Assembly (NCBI GenBank): GCA_027574665.1
Contig: CM050654.1
Location: 12,828,142-12,892,141, forward strand
Direction of reading: 5' to 3'
DNA: 64,000 nucleotides
DNA from: Rhynochetos jubatus
Lineage: Eukaryota > Chordata > Aves > Eurypygiformes > Rhynochetidae
In this document: positions 1 to 30,331 of the stretch, piece by piece
Layout: each line of letters opens with the position of its first letter
Position numbering within the stretch: the first letter of the stretch is position 1
Notes under the pieces: model-generated
Databases searched by the model: none
What the model saw: only the letters and a program-made list of their open reading frames with translations
What the model was told of the DNA's origin: nothing
Translations under genes and position numbers: made by a program

Positions 1-7505
<7,505 letters not shown>

Positions 7506-8094
7506 CTAGGAATAAATCTCTAGTTACCAGCCTGTTTTCTCTCCACTGTGCACACCTAGAGTGCTACGAAATATTTCATTGCAATTTCCTCAATGAGACC
7601 TTGAAAAGTACCAGAATACAGCAATTTACTACTTTTGTAGGGCGTCACTACACATAGCATGGTATTTGTTTTCAAGGTTAAAATATAATTAATTGGGCTT
7701 TAAAATTTCTTTGTTTAAGTTTTTTTCGGGGTGTTGCTGTGGTTGTTTTTTTCACACTTGTGTTCTCATGACAAAGGGGTCTATAACCGTCACACTTCCC
7801 TGGAAAAAGATCTGCAATACTGCACACAGACCAGGAACAGAGACAACCATTCTAAGCCTCCAGGATTAAGGATCACATCTGAACTTGTTGAGTGTATTGA
7901 ACAGTAGGCTTCCTGGCACAACAAGTTATTTCCTTATTTTTTCTTTAATACTAACACTATTGCTGAAATGGGTGTCACATCTAGTTGTTCAGGCTGAGTT
8001 ATTTCATGCCTCATCTATTATTGCTACACAACTTCTAAGAGAAAAACAAGAAACATTTTGCAGCCTCATCACTGCATCTGTGTAGACAAAGCCT

Positions 8095-8114
8095 GTATAT
8101 ATATATATATATAT
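8095..8114. repeat. (TA)n microsatellite
   Basis: About ten uninterrupted TA units in the intron between exons 16 and 17, likely variable in length. Confidence 0.9.
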
Positions 8115-8799
8115 TTAAATTTCAGTCTTTTCCCAAAATCGACGCAAGCAAACACAAAGAGAGACGGAGTATCTAATGTCAGAATGGATCCGATACAAAA
8201 GCCTATGTTGGATGTTATACACAACACAAAAAAGAATAAACTGTTGAGATCATACGTAAAATTTATTTTCAAAAATGCCGCTACAGAAGGAATCACAAGC
8301 CAATCTTTTACTAAGACCTCAAACAACAAAGCCAATGTTCAAACAAAATATGTTTCTTACTAAGATTTTTCACTGAATAAGTACCTAGAAACATTTTGTG
8401 TATGAGGTTTTTTTTTTGGAATGAGTATTTTCTGGCAGTTCTTACGTTCATGACCACGTGTTGAATGCCTCCAAGTTACATTTTGATGCTGAAAATGTGC
8501 TAAAGTATAACTGTTACTTCAATCTTGGATTAAATTAAGAATTAAGACAATGATTTGTGTTGTATACCAAACAACATGTTTGGAAGAAGAAACTGACAAG
8601 TACTTTCTTAACACCTGAGCACAAGATCATGCTGTTCTTATTTTTAAAAATGTGATGCACTGCATCTCCTTCATTCCCTCAACACATAGAGGTTGGTTTG
8701 GTTTTAGTTAGCTGCAACTTTATATTTACTGAAGCATGTGAAATATGTAGTGTTCCCAAGCAACAAAAGAACCAGAAATAGTGATGTTACCCAGTTATT

Positions 8800-8980
8800 T
8801 ACTACATCTCAGAGGCCTTTACAGGGCAGTTATATCATTCCCCCTCAACTAAAGAAACAGAGGCATGGAAATGCGTAGGGTCTTCCCCAAGGTCATCCAA
8901 CCAGCCAAGCTAGATACAGAACCCAGGCGCCCTCAGCCCCAGGAAGCTTGAGTCATCGTGATTAGAGTGCAGTTTTTGCA
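8800..8980 (-). repeat. MIR-like ancient SINE relic, antisense to + strand
   Basis: Read on the minus strand, this stretch has the order of parts known from the MIR core: a CCTGGGTTC block, then GATGACCTTGGGGAAG, then CATGCCTCTGTTTCTTTAG, then a GGGGAATGATA-type block. These match the MIR segments around GACCTTGGGCAAGT, GTGCCTCAGTTTCC and GGGGATAAT as I remember them. MIR-type CORE-SINEs amplified before the amniote split and survive in birds as rare, diverged copies. Boundaries are approximate. Confidence 0.75.
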
Positions 8981-10498
8981 AGGTTTCAGAGACAAGGGTC
9001 ATGATGACACCCTGCTGAAAGATACTGTCAGAAGCGAAAATCCACTGAGACTAAATAATGGTAAGAAAAGAAATTTCATCAGCACAGAATGGCAGTATTT
9101 AAATTTACCCCACCTTTGATTTTACACCAGTATTTACTCACAGTAAGCTCACAATAACTCAGTCCAGTCTCATGGTTTAACATCCAACATTTTAAGAAAC
9201 TAATGGATGCACAGATAACAATCAATACTACATCCTCAGGGCAATGGTACTATTAGATTATTTTTAAAATGGTAAGAAAAACCTCTAGCAATGCTTTTCA
9301 GCTAGATATTTGGGGGGGTGGGGAAGTAGATTAACAAATAAAATCTGAAAACTATGATAAAGTTACTCTAGGGAGGCACTGGCAACTGCTTTTTTCGTAA
9401 AAATTAGTTACACTGATTATTGCTTTGCTACAAGATTGCAATCAAAATTTTGAATTTGCATTATTTCCACTATAAGAATTATTTCCAGCCTTTGCAGTTA
9501 ACAGAACATTAGAGAGAACAAAATCCAAAGAGCAATGACAAAATCATTCATGCAATCTGTATTTAAAAACAAATATCTGAAGCCAGACCTTCCTGTGTAA
9601 AACCTGCGCCATCTCCACGTGCTATGTATCAGAACAAAAAAGTCTTAGAAGGTTTTTTAAGAAACAATATTCTCATTGGAAAAAAGCATGAATTTAAAAT
9701 GAGTTTTTATTTTTTTAATAGCTGTAATTAATTCAGAAATTCAGGGGCCAGAAAATATTATCATTGTGCAACCTGACATCAAAATACTACTACTATTGCC
9801 AATCCTACTTCGCTAGATTCAATTTTAAATATACTCATTAATTTTTTTATGCACTTTTACAATGGATGAGACTACAACATGAAGATACAAGGGGTTCATT
9901 CTAGAGAAAAAATGCCCCTTTTTTTTAGTTAATTGCTTAAATGAAAAATATTAAAGCAGCGGCTTCCCATTTCTTGAACTCTGTGACAATATTTCCTTTA
10001 TTAAAGGGGACAAGACTTGACAGCATAGTGAAGAAGCAACAAGACATTAAGTAATAAAAACACATGTCAAGTATGAACATTCACAAATTCCCAAACCACA
10101 GAACCAAACAGATGCATTCTTGAAGCAGTGGAAGGCACATTCTTGCAAAGAAGTAAACTCTACCACCTATTGAAACATCAGAGCTGGATGCAACAGGACA
10201 ATAAGAGGTACACTGGGCAAACCCATATAAATCACAAGCACAGCTCTTGCACTCGCCTTTCCTCAGACAGAATATCACATTCCATCACTCCTATGAAAAA
10301 AATGTTACCTCCAACTACCATCTAGAAACCGAACATGATGAAAATAACAATATGACCGCTGAGTTGTAGTTCTCCTAGCTGCAAGTCCGAATACTGAAGG
10401 GGAAGTGATTAGGTCACGAAATCAGCACACACCTCTCTCTGACAGGCTCCTCAGCAGCTGCCACAGCCTATTCCATATGTGCATCACAGCAGCGCCTA

Positions 10499-13936
<3,438 letters not shown>

Positions 13937-14039
13937 CCACTGGAACCACATCCTGGTACTGAGCTCTGCTGACGGTATTAAATGTGCTAGACGGTCTTGG
14001 CAAAACCGGCGGTCCTGAATGACGGGAGTCCTCTCCGAC
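13937..14039 (-). CDS. HECW2: HECW2 exon 14 in window: post-WW2 linker
   Basis: The 103-nt exon encodes [20 protein letters not shown] then [14 protein letters not shown] and one base of Ala. It is Pro/Ser-rich and close to mammalian HECW2 ([20 protein letters not shown] as I recall). HECW1 is quite different here, which supports the gene call. The acceptor is CATTTTCAG, the donor GTATGT. Confidence 0.96.
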
Positions 14040-16890
<2,851 letters not shown>

Positions 16891-16949
16891 CTAGAGAAGG
16901 AGAAAGAAGAAAGAATGTATAGCCAGTACTTGTTTGTAGTATGTCTGAG

Positions 16950-17165
16950 GTTAATGTCTATTCAGGATCTACATTTCATCTGCTGATGTGAGGCTTTGGA
17001 AAATCTTCCTCACATTACTGTGGCTTGCATTTCCCTTCGGCAAAAGAGGGATAACAGTTTTCCATCTCACAGGAGGGATGAATTCTTTAATGCCTTACTT
17101 CATTCACGTCTATAAAAGCCCTTTGAAATTCTCATCTGACAAGCATGAGAAGTAGGAAGATTTAT
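16950..17165 (+). repeat. Second MIR-like ancient SINE relic
   Basis: On the + strand the segments GTGAGGCTTTGGAAAATCTT, TTGCATTTCCC, GCAAAAGAGGGATAACAG, ATCTCACAGGAGGGATGAA and TTCTTTAATG follow the same order as the 3' half of MIR-type SINEs (CAGTTTCC, TGTAAAATGGGGATAA, CTCACAGGGTTG, GGATTAA). It is more diverged than the copy near 8900 and runs the other way. Boundaries are approximate. Confidence 0.6.
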
Positions 17166-17430
17166 TATGACTGTCACAAAGAAAAGACTTAAATGTTTAA
17201 TGAAAGTAATCCTGGTGTAGTCTCCCTTTCATTTCCTTATAAATATCTAAAAAGATGACATTAAATGGCAAAAGCATTCCCTTTTGTGAACTATTTACCA
17301 TAAAATTATGAGCACAATTGGGTGTATATATGTCAAGTGTACGATTGCATCCTGTGATGAACTATGATTACAGACCAACAGGCATGTTTTGCCGTCCTCC
17401 AGATACAACTATTCTAAGCTTGCTAACTGT

Positions 17431-17474
17431 TGTGTTTTTTGGGGGGGGTTTTTTGTGGTTTTTTTTTTTTTTAA
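17431..17474. repeat. T/G homopolymer tract
   Basis: A run of T6, G8, T6 and then T12-T14 broken by GTGG. Low complexity, likely unstable. No function visible. Confidence 0.8.
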
Positions 17475-20400
17475 AGAGGAAAGTCAGTCAGGGACACAAT
17501 GACAATGGCAACAAAAACATTTAAACGAGGCAACCGGTGAGAACTACCACATACTGGCTGGTCAGCCGTTTGCTGAAAGCAAGGTCACAGGAGCATGTAT
17601 CCTGGAAAATTAAAACCTCCTACAATTCTTTCCAATTTGAACCAAAAAGCTTTCTAAGCCCTGAAATTTAAACTTTCTCTAAACCCTGAAATTGAAACCT
17701 TTTCCAGTGTGGAAACCAGCACTGTTCTATTTCAACACACTTTGGTTTTTTCAGTCACAATGCTGGAAACGTGTAGAAGTGGCAAAAAAAGATACTGGTT
17801 TTGAGCAGGAGAGTTACAGGAAAGTGACATCTGGTTTGAGGAACTGAAGAATCTGGACGAGCAGAGAGGTGGCTGGGGACTGTGGGAGCCATTTCTGTGT
17901 TTGGATACCAGTGAGGTACTTCAACCACAGTTTCATAAACACTTCAGTCACGCAGTGTCAGCAAAAGAAACATTCTCGCCTTGCCCACCCTGACCACTCG
18001 CACACCCTTCCTGCCTCGTGCTGGCACAAGTGTTTGTGTAGCCAGGCAGTGAACCCAGCTAGGGAGCTGGGCCAGGCTAAAACGACTCTCTCTTTCCCTC
18101 ACCCTTCTGGTTCCTCCAACCTCAGTCAGCCCACCAGGGATGAGCGGAGAGCAGAACTGGCTCTTTTGCCAGCAATGCCAGCTTGTAGTGTTCACAAAAT
18201 CCTTGTTTCAGACTCCTTGGAACAGCCAGACCAGAGAAAATGCAATTCTTCTGACTGCGATGAAGGTAGGTAGACAAATCAGTGTGTCATGCCATACAAC
18301 AACTAAAGGCCTTTATGGATTATGGAGGGAGAAAATGTTCATGCTTCCCAAGGAAGTAGAAGCATATGGAGCGACGCTGAAGCTACAAAACCTTAGGAAC
18401 ACTCCAGAAGAGGGCAGCAAGCCACCTACAGCCCTAACAGCAATCACCTGTACCTGTACCCTGTGCCTACAGGCAAGGAGTCACATTGCCTGGGCAGTAA
18501 AGAACTCTGTTTTGATCATCCAACACAGTTACAGACATGCTAGTGAAACTGGCTGTTCCACAGTTCAAAAGCTAGGAAGTGTATTCAATAAATGCGATTT
18601 TAATTACAGTGTTAGAGCCTGATGCAGGACTTGTTCGCCTTGACAAATAATGATGTCCCTTGCAGCGAAGTATATAGATTAGAGAATATGAAACCTATGG
18701 GAAAGCAGAGTGAAAGCCATTCTGAAATTTCAGTTTGGGGCCTGGAAAATGACTGGAACATACCCAAGCTTTCTGAAAATCTTGCTCCTGACTGATAGGT
18801 TTATTTCATTTACTAGCAAGCCGTTGGTATAGTCTGGGTTTATTTAGATAAAATAATAGATACAGGGACAACAGTCTGGTCTATGTGCCTTTGTAAGATG
18901 TGAAGCACTTTCATTAAAACAAAGGTTGATTTCTCTAGGTCAACATTATACTGTAAAATCACTTAGAAAAAAAAGAAGGTACTGATTCAATATAGGAGAA
19001 AGTACTACCTAGAGTTGCGTTACACAGTTCTTTGAGTTAATGCAGCAATCTAATATTGCATGCAGTGTTCTTTAGCATTACATTTAAATAAACCAACTCA
19101 GTTTAAACATCGAGTTAAATACAATCATGTCTTTCTATAAGTGAATGCTTGCAGGCTAGCTAGCAGCAGCCTACTTTAAAATAAAGCGTAAATTATTACT
19201 TTAAAGCTTTGGTGAAGATAGTCATTAGAGCTTCAAGGCTTTGGGCTAATCTGGACATTGGCACACAGCTCAAAATAGAGCGTGGCTCTCAGTCTCTTCT
19301 CAGAAAAATTCCTCTTATAACTCCTGTCTAGCTATAGTCCATAAATCTATCATGCTTCAAGAGACTTACATACGATGGATAGTGCCAAAGAGACATTTAG
19401 CCCACTAAACACAGTCGCCAAAGTTATCTTTCCTATGAAGCTTGCTAAAATGCCTTTTCTTCCTATCATCAAAGACATGACATTACAATGGATTCTTTCA
19501 TTGTAGAAAGAAAGAGTCCTACAATAACTTATGTATTTGCACATCTGCAGAGATCTAATTAAAAAGTACACACATTTGCATCTGGCTTTAAAATATGACC
19601 ATGTGCTTACACATGTTGCACAAATGCACTTGCATGTTTAGCTGCATATATGTGTGTATGCACATGTATGTAGCCATGTAGAATTTCAATGTTACCAGAC
19701 TAAGTTCAGCTCAGGGATTTATCTAGCTTACATGATGCTTCCCTGTTACCACCTTTTCCAATTGTCTTCTGCCTCCCTGTGGTCAGTGACTGATGACAGT
19801 TCATCTCTGAAGCCCATCAGAAACAACACCCTAGATATGCCAGACCTTTTAGGGAGAACTGCATGCCAAACGGGTTATATCTACTGTAGGGTATATACGG
19901 AGGAGTCAGAGGAGTGGGCACCTGGGCTTTGTTGTGCAGCCCTGAAGGGAGTTCAGAGGTGGGCAGTCCCCAGCTGGCCTTGGAAGACAGTCTGCAGAGA
20001 GGACAAGCAGCCAGGACCATACTGACACTAGGGAGTAAAAACTCAGCACTGCGTAAGGGTCAGAACAACCACTGTGCCTTGTGAGCAAAAGCACCCAGCT
20101 GCTTACTATGATATACTTGAAAAAACAAAGGAAAACCTCATCTTAGCAGGCAAGAGTAGCCAGGGAAAGGAAGTATGATTATACATTGTGGCACGGTTAA
20201 TTTCTACTTGCTTCTCTTTAGCTTCATGCTTTAATAAAGGCGGTCCAGTCCTGGTTTGGTCTCATCAAGCACTGGTCTCACCATATACTGGCCATCATCT
20301 CTATCAAGTGCTGAACTGGCTTTTCTATTGGCCACATGTGCTACTTGTGACAATGGCAGTTCAACATAATGAAAGTGAGGATAATTCAAAGTGAAGAAAT

Positions 20401-20993
20401 CCCAGTGGGCATTTATCCAGCGCTTCCTCTTGCTGATTGATGTAGTGATACCAAATACCACACCAAACGTCTAACTCACTATGGAGCACCTTTAACGTCA
20501 AATGAAAATCACTGTATTCTTCAGAAGACTGGCCTCTGAAGAACTGAACGGAAAAAGAACGACTGAAACACAGGGATGCAAAGAACAAGGTTAGTATAAT
20601 TGCACATCCCCGACTCTGTTTCTAAAGGAAAAACACAGTGCTTTGCAGAGCTAATAAAGCCAAGAAGAAAACAACCCTCAAGCACTTATTCTACCCTTCA
20701 TTTTAAAATCTGCCTATAATCTTTTCAAGCCTCAGGATCAATATTTATACAGACACTCACAGCTAACCGTTCCAAGACTGATATATGTAAGAACTGAGAA
20801 GCTTATTATGCCTATACCCTAATTAGGACTTCCCATGTGAACCAGCAGCCTTATTACTTCCTCACATCCTAATCATTTTTATCCTCCATTCTCCTGCAAA
20901 GAAAATTATATGCCAGATTGTGACGATAAACTAGTTGAAAGTGAAATTAAAACTACATTACTACTATAAAAAGGTGTCTCTTGTTTGATTTTA

Positions 20994-22910
<1,917 letters not shown>

Positions 22911-24479
22911 TCACTGCAACAACTATACCAATTTGAATTACACAAGCAAGAAAAGCACTAGGTATACAATTATTTCAGAATTATTACATGTTCTTCACGT
23001 AAGTGTACCTCAACTACTTCTGAGATAGTACTGAAGTTCCTCCAAATGTCACCGTTTTAATTTAGTAACTTTTACTTGTTGCTTCTGATGAACAATCATC
23101 AACAAGCTCAAAAATAATTTCCTGTCTAATTAGTTGGGTTACCAAACATGTGCCTGTGTATAAGATGTGTATAAGATGCAAGAAGGTCCCTGTGGCTTGC
23201 CTACATTACCTGTGGGCAGAGAAGCTATTTTTTAAATGCTAACTGGTGCATACAAGAGTCATCGTACACTTAAATTTTCAATCCTCCTTTAAAAAACCCA
23301 GTAAATCACAGTCATGAACACAGCCCTGATCCTGACAGAGTACTTAAGCAGCTTATTAAAGTAAGAAACAGGTTGCCAAGGAAGTACCTTTCAAGTTCCA
23401 ACTTTCAGTAAACATTTGGGTCTTCTCCTAGCAACTGTAGAAGTGCACTGATTTTTCGACAGTACCAGGAACTGAAAATATATTATGAGTGGTATTTGCT
23501 ACAATGTGAAAACTGTTCCCCTCAACTGAAAAATCAATAGGACATTTGGATGCATGTTTTACTGTAAAACTGCAAATTCAGGTTGGGTCGGCAGTAATTT
23601 TACTCTAAAATGAATGCCATCTTCTACATTTCACAGTTTCTTTCTTTTATATATTGCAGTATTTGCACACAAGTGAACATTAATCACGTAGAACATAGCT
23701 ACCATGGCTACCAAAGAACAGTAACCCACAGACAGAAAAAGGAGAAGAGAGGCAGTGAATGGACTCTAAACTGAGGGGAAAGTAAGAAGAAATTAAAAAA
23801 AGAGGATGAAAAAAGTCTAAGATGCTAAATATGGACCGGCAAATGTTACAGAAAAAAGGGAATGGGGGAAATAAAGACATAAAGCATTAGAGGAAACCAG
23901 AAAGGTAATCAGTAAGGGAAAAATAAATGAAAAAGACAATTTTTACCGAGGCTTAAACAACAGATCGCCAGCCCTCGCACAGGAGGCCCTAAGCTCTCCC
24001 ACATGAGGCGCATCTATGAAGTGACAGCTGTGTAGCATAACGACCCCGGAAGCTATGCCGGAATACTTGGGATGGGAGTGTCTTCCAGGCATGCACTGCA
24101 GTTGCATGTCAACTCCACACGGGTACCAAACTTGTGTGTACCCAAATCACTTCTCCCGCCCTGGAAGACACTGTGGCATGCTAAAGATAAATCCACTGTC
24201 ATAATCTGGGTGAACTGGAAGCCACATTGTGTCACCAGGTGGGTTTTTCCTGCAGCTTAGAGGGTTATGAATTTGCCTTATGAAAAGCTTATTCAGCTGA
24301 ACTTGCTGCATTTGCTTTAAACTCATTTCTTTACAGCACAACAAACCCTCTAGGTGCACATGCACGTGCACAAAGACAGAAAAGGAAAAGGCTAAGGCAG
24401 AAGTAAAGAAAAAAAATAATAAAGGGAGCACTTGGCTAAATCACAAGTTCTACAAAGACTTGAAACTCAAGAAAGGGTG

Positions 24480-26090
24480 GCACTGCTTGGGTATCAGATT
24501 AGTTTAGGAAAGAGTATTACAAGATAATATCAAGAGCATCTAGACACAAAGCCAAAGCATTTAACACACAACTACGCAAGGGACTGGATGGGTAACAAAC
24601 TAACTTCATAAATGTATTAGCAAACTAGTGGCAGGAAGATAACCAAGGAGAGAACAGCTTAGCAAGACGAAAACTAGTAATGATGCTTAGAGCTCACTAA
24701 AAAAGACCTTTCCTTCTGTCTTCATTCACAAAATTACCACTGACCAGACAACCAGAACAACTAAAAACCCAGGAGAAGAAAGAAAAGTTTCTTCTTAGGC
24801 TAGAATAGGTAAAGAGTAGGTTGAAGACTGTGATGCAAATTAGAGATTTTCAAACTTCTTGGATTTGAAAGAAGCATGCTCTAACACACTTAGGAAACTA
24901 GGCGAAGCAATCTCTGAGACATCGGTGGTTATTTTGCAGGTCTGAAGGCATTCTCAGAAGAAAAAGGATAAATATTATATCCATTTTTAAGAATAGGTAA
25001 AAAAGGTGAAGGAAACTATAGATGAGGTGATGTATTTTGTGTTCTCAGACAGACACATGAACTAATTGTCAAACTACTTACATCAGTGAGAAGACAACAA
25101 GGTAGAGAAACACAAATAACCAGGATTTCTGAAGAAAGAAACATAGCAAACCAACAAAGTTAGTTTCTACTACACTAGTGCTGTGAAGGCCACACATTTT
25201 GATGTTTATAAGGCCTTTAGTACTGTTCATAGAATATTCTCAAAATCATGATGGAAGAGAAAATTACCTCAAACAGATGAAACCACCTGGAGAGGGGTGT
25301 GCAGCAGTTTGTAAAAACGCACTGAAGAGCAGTTATGATTTATGTCAAACCAGAAGAGTGCACCAAGTGATGTTTCACTAAGATCTGTCTGGGTCTGGTC
25401 CTACCCATTATTTCTATTAATGACTGGATAGGGAGCACAGAACTATCTCCAACTAGGAGATGCTGCAGTACTTAGGCAGCAGGAGAGACAAGACTCAAAA
25501 CCATGGTGACACATTAGAAAGTGCAAAGATGTGTGTGCAGGTAGGGATAATCACCTGCATGAGCACCAGATGAAAAATAGATCTCTGTGCCAAAGAGCTG
25601 CACACGAGTCTAGACCTGATCTTAGCAGAACAAAGACTGAACGCTGGTGGTTAATGTCAAACTGTCAGAATAACAGTCATAATTACTCAGGAATGTACAA
25701 GGAGTGCTGTACAGAAGACACATGACATTTCTGCAAACTCTTCAGTACTGGGTCATAAATGTATTTAACTTTCTGAAATATTCTTTGGGAGCTGCAGACC
25801 AGCTGATGACAATCCTGAGTAGGCCAACAAAATAATTGGAGGTCTAAAATCACAAGACACAAGGAAAGATAAAGAAGTAACAGATTCAAGAATATCTTAA
25901 AAGAGAAATGATGAGTAGAATGTCTAACAAAGTTACAGACTGTCCATCAACTGCAGAACACGTTATGAGAACACATGAGACAGCATTTAGAAAGTATGAT
26001 TTAGGTACAGCTCATCCTATCTTCAGCACAGGGATTAAGCAGATCACTGCCCAAAGTAATTTCTAGTCCTATATTCTAACATTTCAAAAT
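24480..26090 (+). mobile_element. Ancient decayed CR1-like LINE (pol and 3' end)
   Basis: In + strand order the sequence keeps scattered CR1 pol landmarks: AAAAAGGTGAAGGAAACTAT at 25000-25020, AACCAGGATTTCTGAAG near 25120, GATGTTTATAAGGCCTTTAG near 25201 (the Val-Tyr-Leu-Asp-Phe-x-Lys-Ala-Phe region), CTGGTCCTACCCATTATTTC near 25395 and a block AGGCCAACAAAATAATTGG near 25818. It ends close to TTCTAGTCCTATATTCTA at 26061-26080, which resembles a CR1 3' end. All reading frames are broken. Divergence is far higher than in the two CR1 copies at 52.4 and 59 kb, so this copy is much older. It lies opposite to the gene. The start is uncertain. Confidence 0.7.
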
Positions 26091-26370
26091 GCAGTAGCAG
26101 ATTCAAAATAGTTTGACTCAGACGACACAATTTTATACTTTTTCACTGCAAATGTCCTGCCTATATTTTTATCCAACCCAGTCAGGTACAGACATAAAAA
26201 TGCTCTGAATCTCACATTCATCTCTGGCGTATTGAACAGGCTAAGCCATAATTTTCAGAAACTAGACAGCAATGAGAACAAACCATTTTCACACAGACTT
26301 TCAGGGGTAGAAGTTAGGCTCTGCCCTTATGTCCCTGATTAAATCATGCATGAGATGAGTGTTCCCTTTG

Positions 26371-26372
<2 letters not shown>

Positions 26373-26402
<30 letters not shown>
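26373..26402. repeat. Perfect 30-base G homopolymer
   Basis: Thirty G residues without interruption, followed after CAT by GGGAGGGGGG. In the HECW2 transcript it is a C30 run 34-63 nt downstream of the exon 10 splice donor. Runs of this length are hard to sequence, so the exact count may be an assembly product. Confidence 0.9.
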
Positions 26403-26404
<2 letters not shown>

Positions 26405-26425
26405 TGGGAGGGGGGAAATCTCATT

Positions 26426-26436
26426 TTTTTTTTAAC
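26426..26436 (-). other. HECW2: Weak 5' splice site of HECW2 exon 10
   Basis: On the minus strand the intron begins GTTAAAAAAAA. The exon side (GCAG) is good but +3 is T and +5 is A instead of the usual purine and G. Reading through without splicing gives GCA GGT TAA, so the donor itself supplies a stop codon. No better GT lies close by that would keep the frame into exon 11. Confidence 0.8.
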
Positions 26437-26540
26437 CTGCATTAGAATGGTGAAAGTCGGTTTCCTCTCCAGCTCCATCCACAGCATTTGTATGCTCTTC
26501 AGGCCTGTCATTAGTCATTGTTCGTCGGATGCTCTGGTAC
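26437..26540 (-). CDS. HECW2: HECW2 exon 10 in window: inter-WW linker
   Basis: The 104-nt exon encodes (R)[19 protein letters not shown] then [25 protein letters not shown] is conserved; the rest has several substitutions against the mammalian sequence I recall ([20 protein letters not shown]). The acceptor is CAACCCTAG. The donor reads GCAG followed by GTTAAAAAAA: GT is present but +3 to +6 depart from consensus, making this the weakest 5' splice site of the gene in the window. The length is not divisible by three, so skipping would shift the frame. Confidence 0.93.

Positions 26541-30331
<3,791 letters not shown>

Noticed and set aside
18140-18622. 160-codon open frame on the + strand
   Set aside because: No family resemblance, no neighbouring exon signals, mixed low-complexity composition; lies inside a HECW2 intron and is of a length expected by chance in 64 kb.
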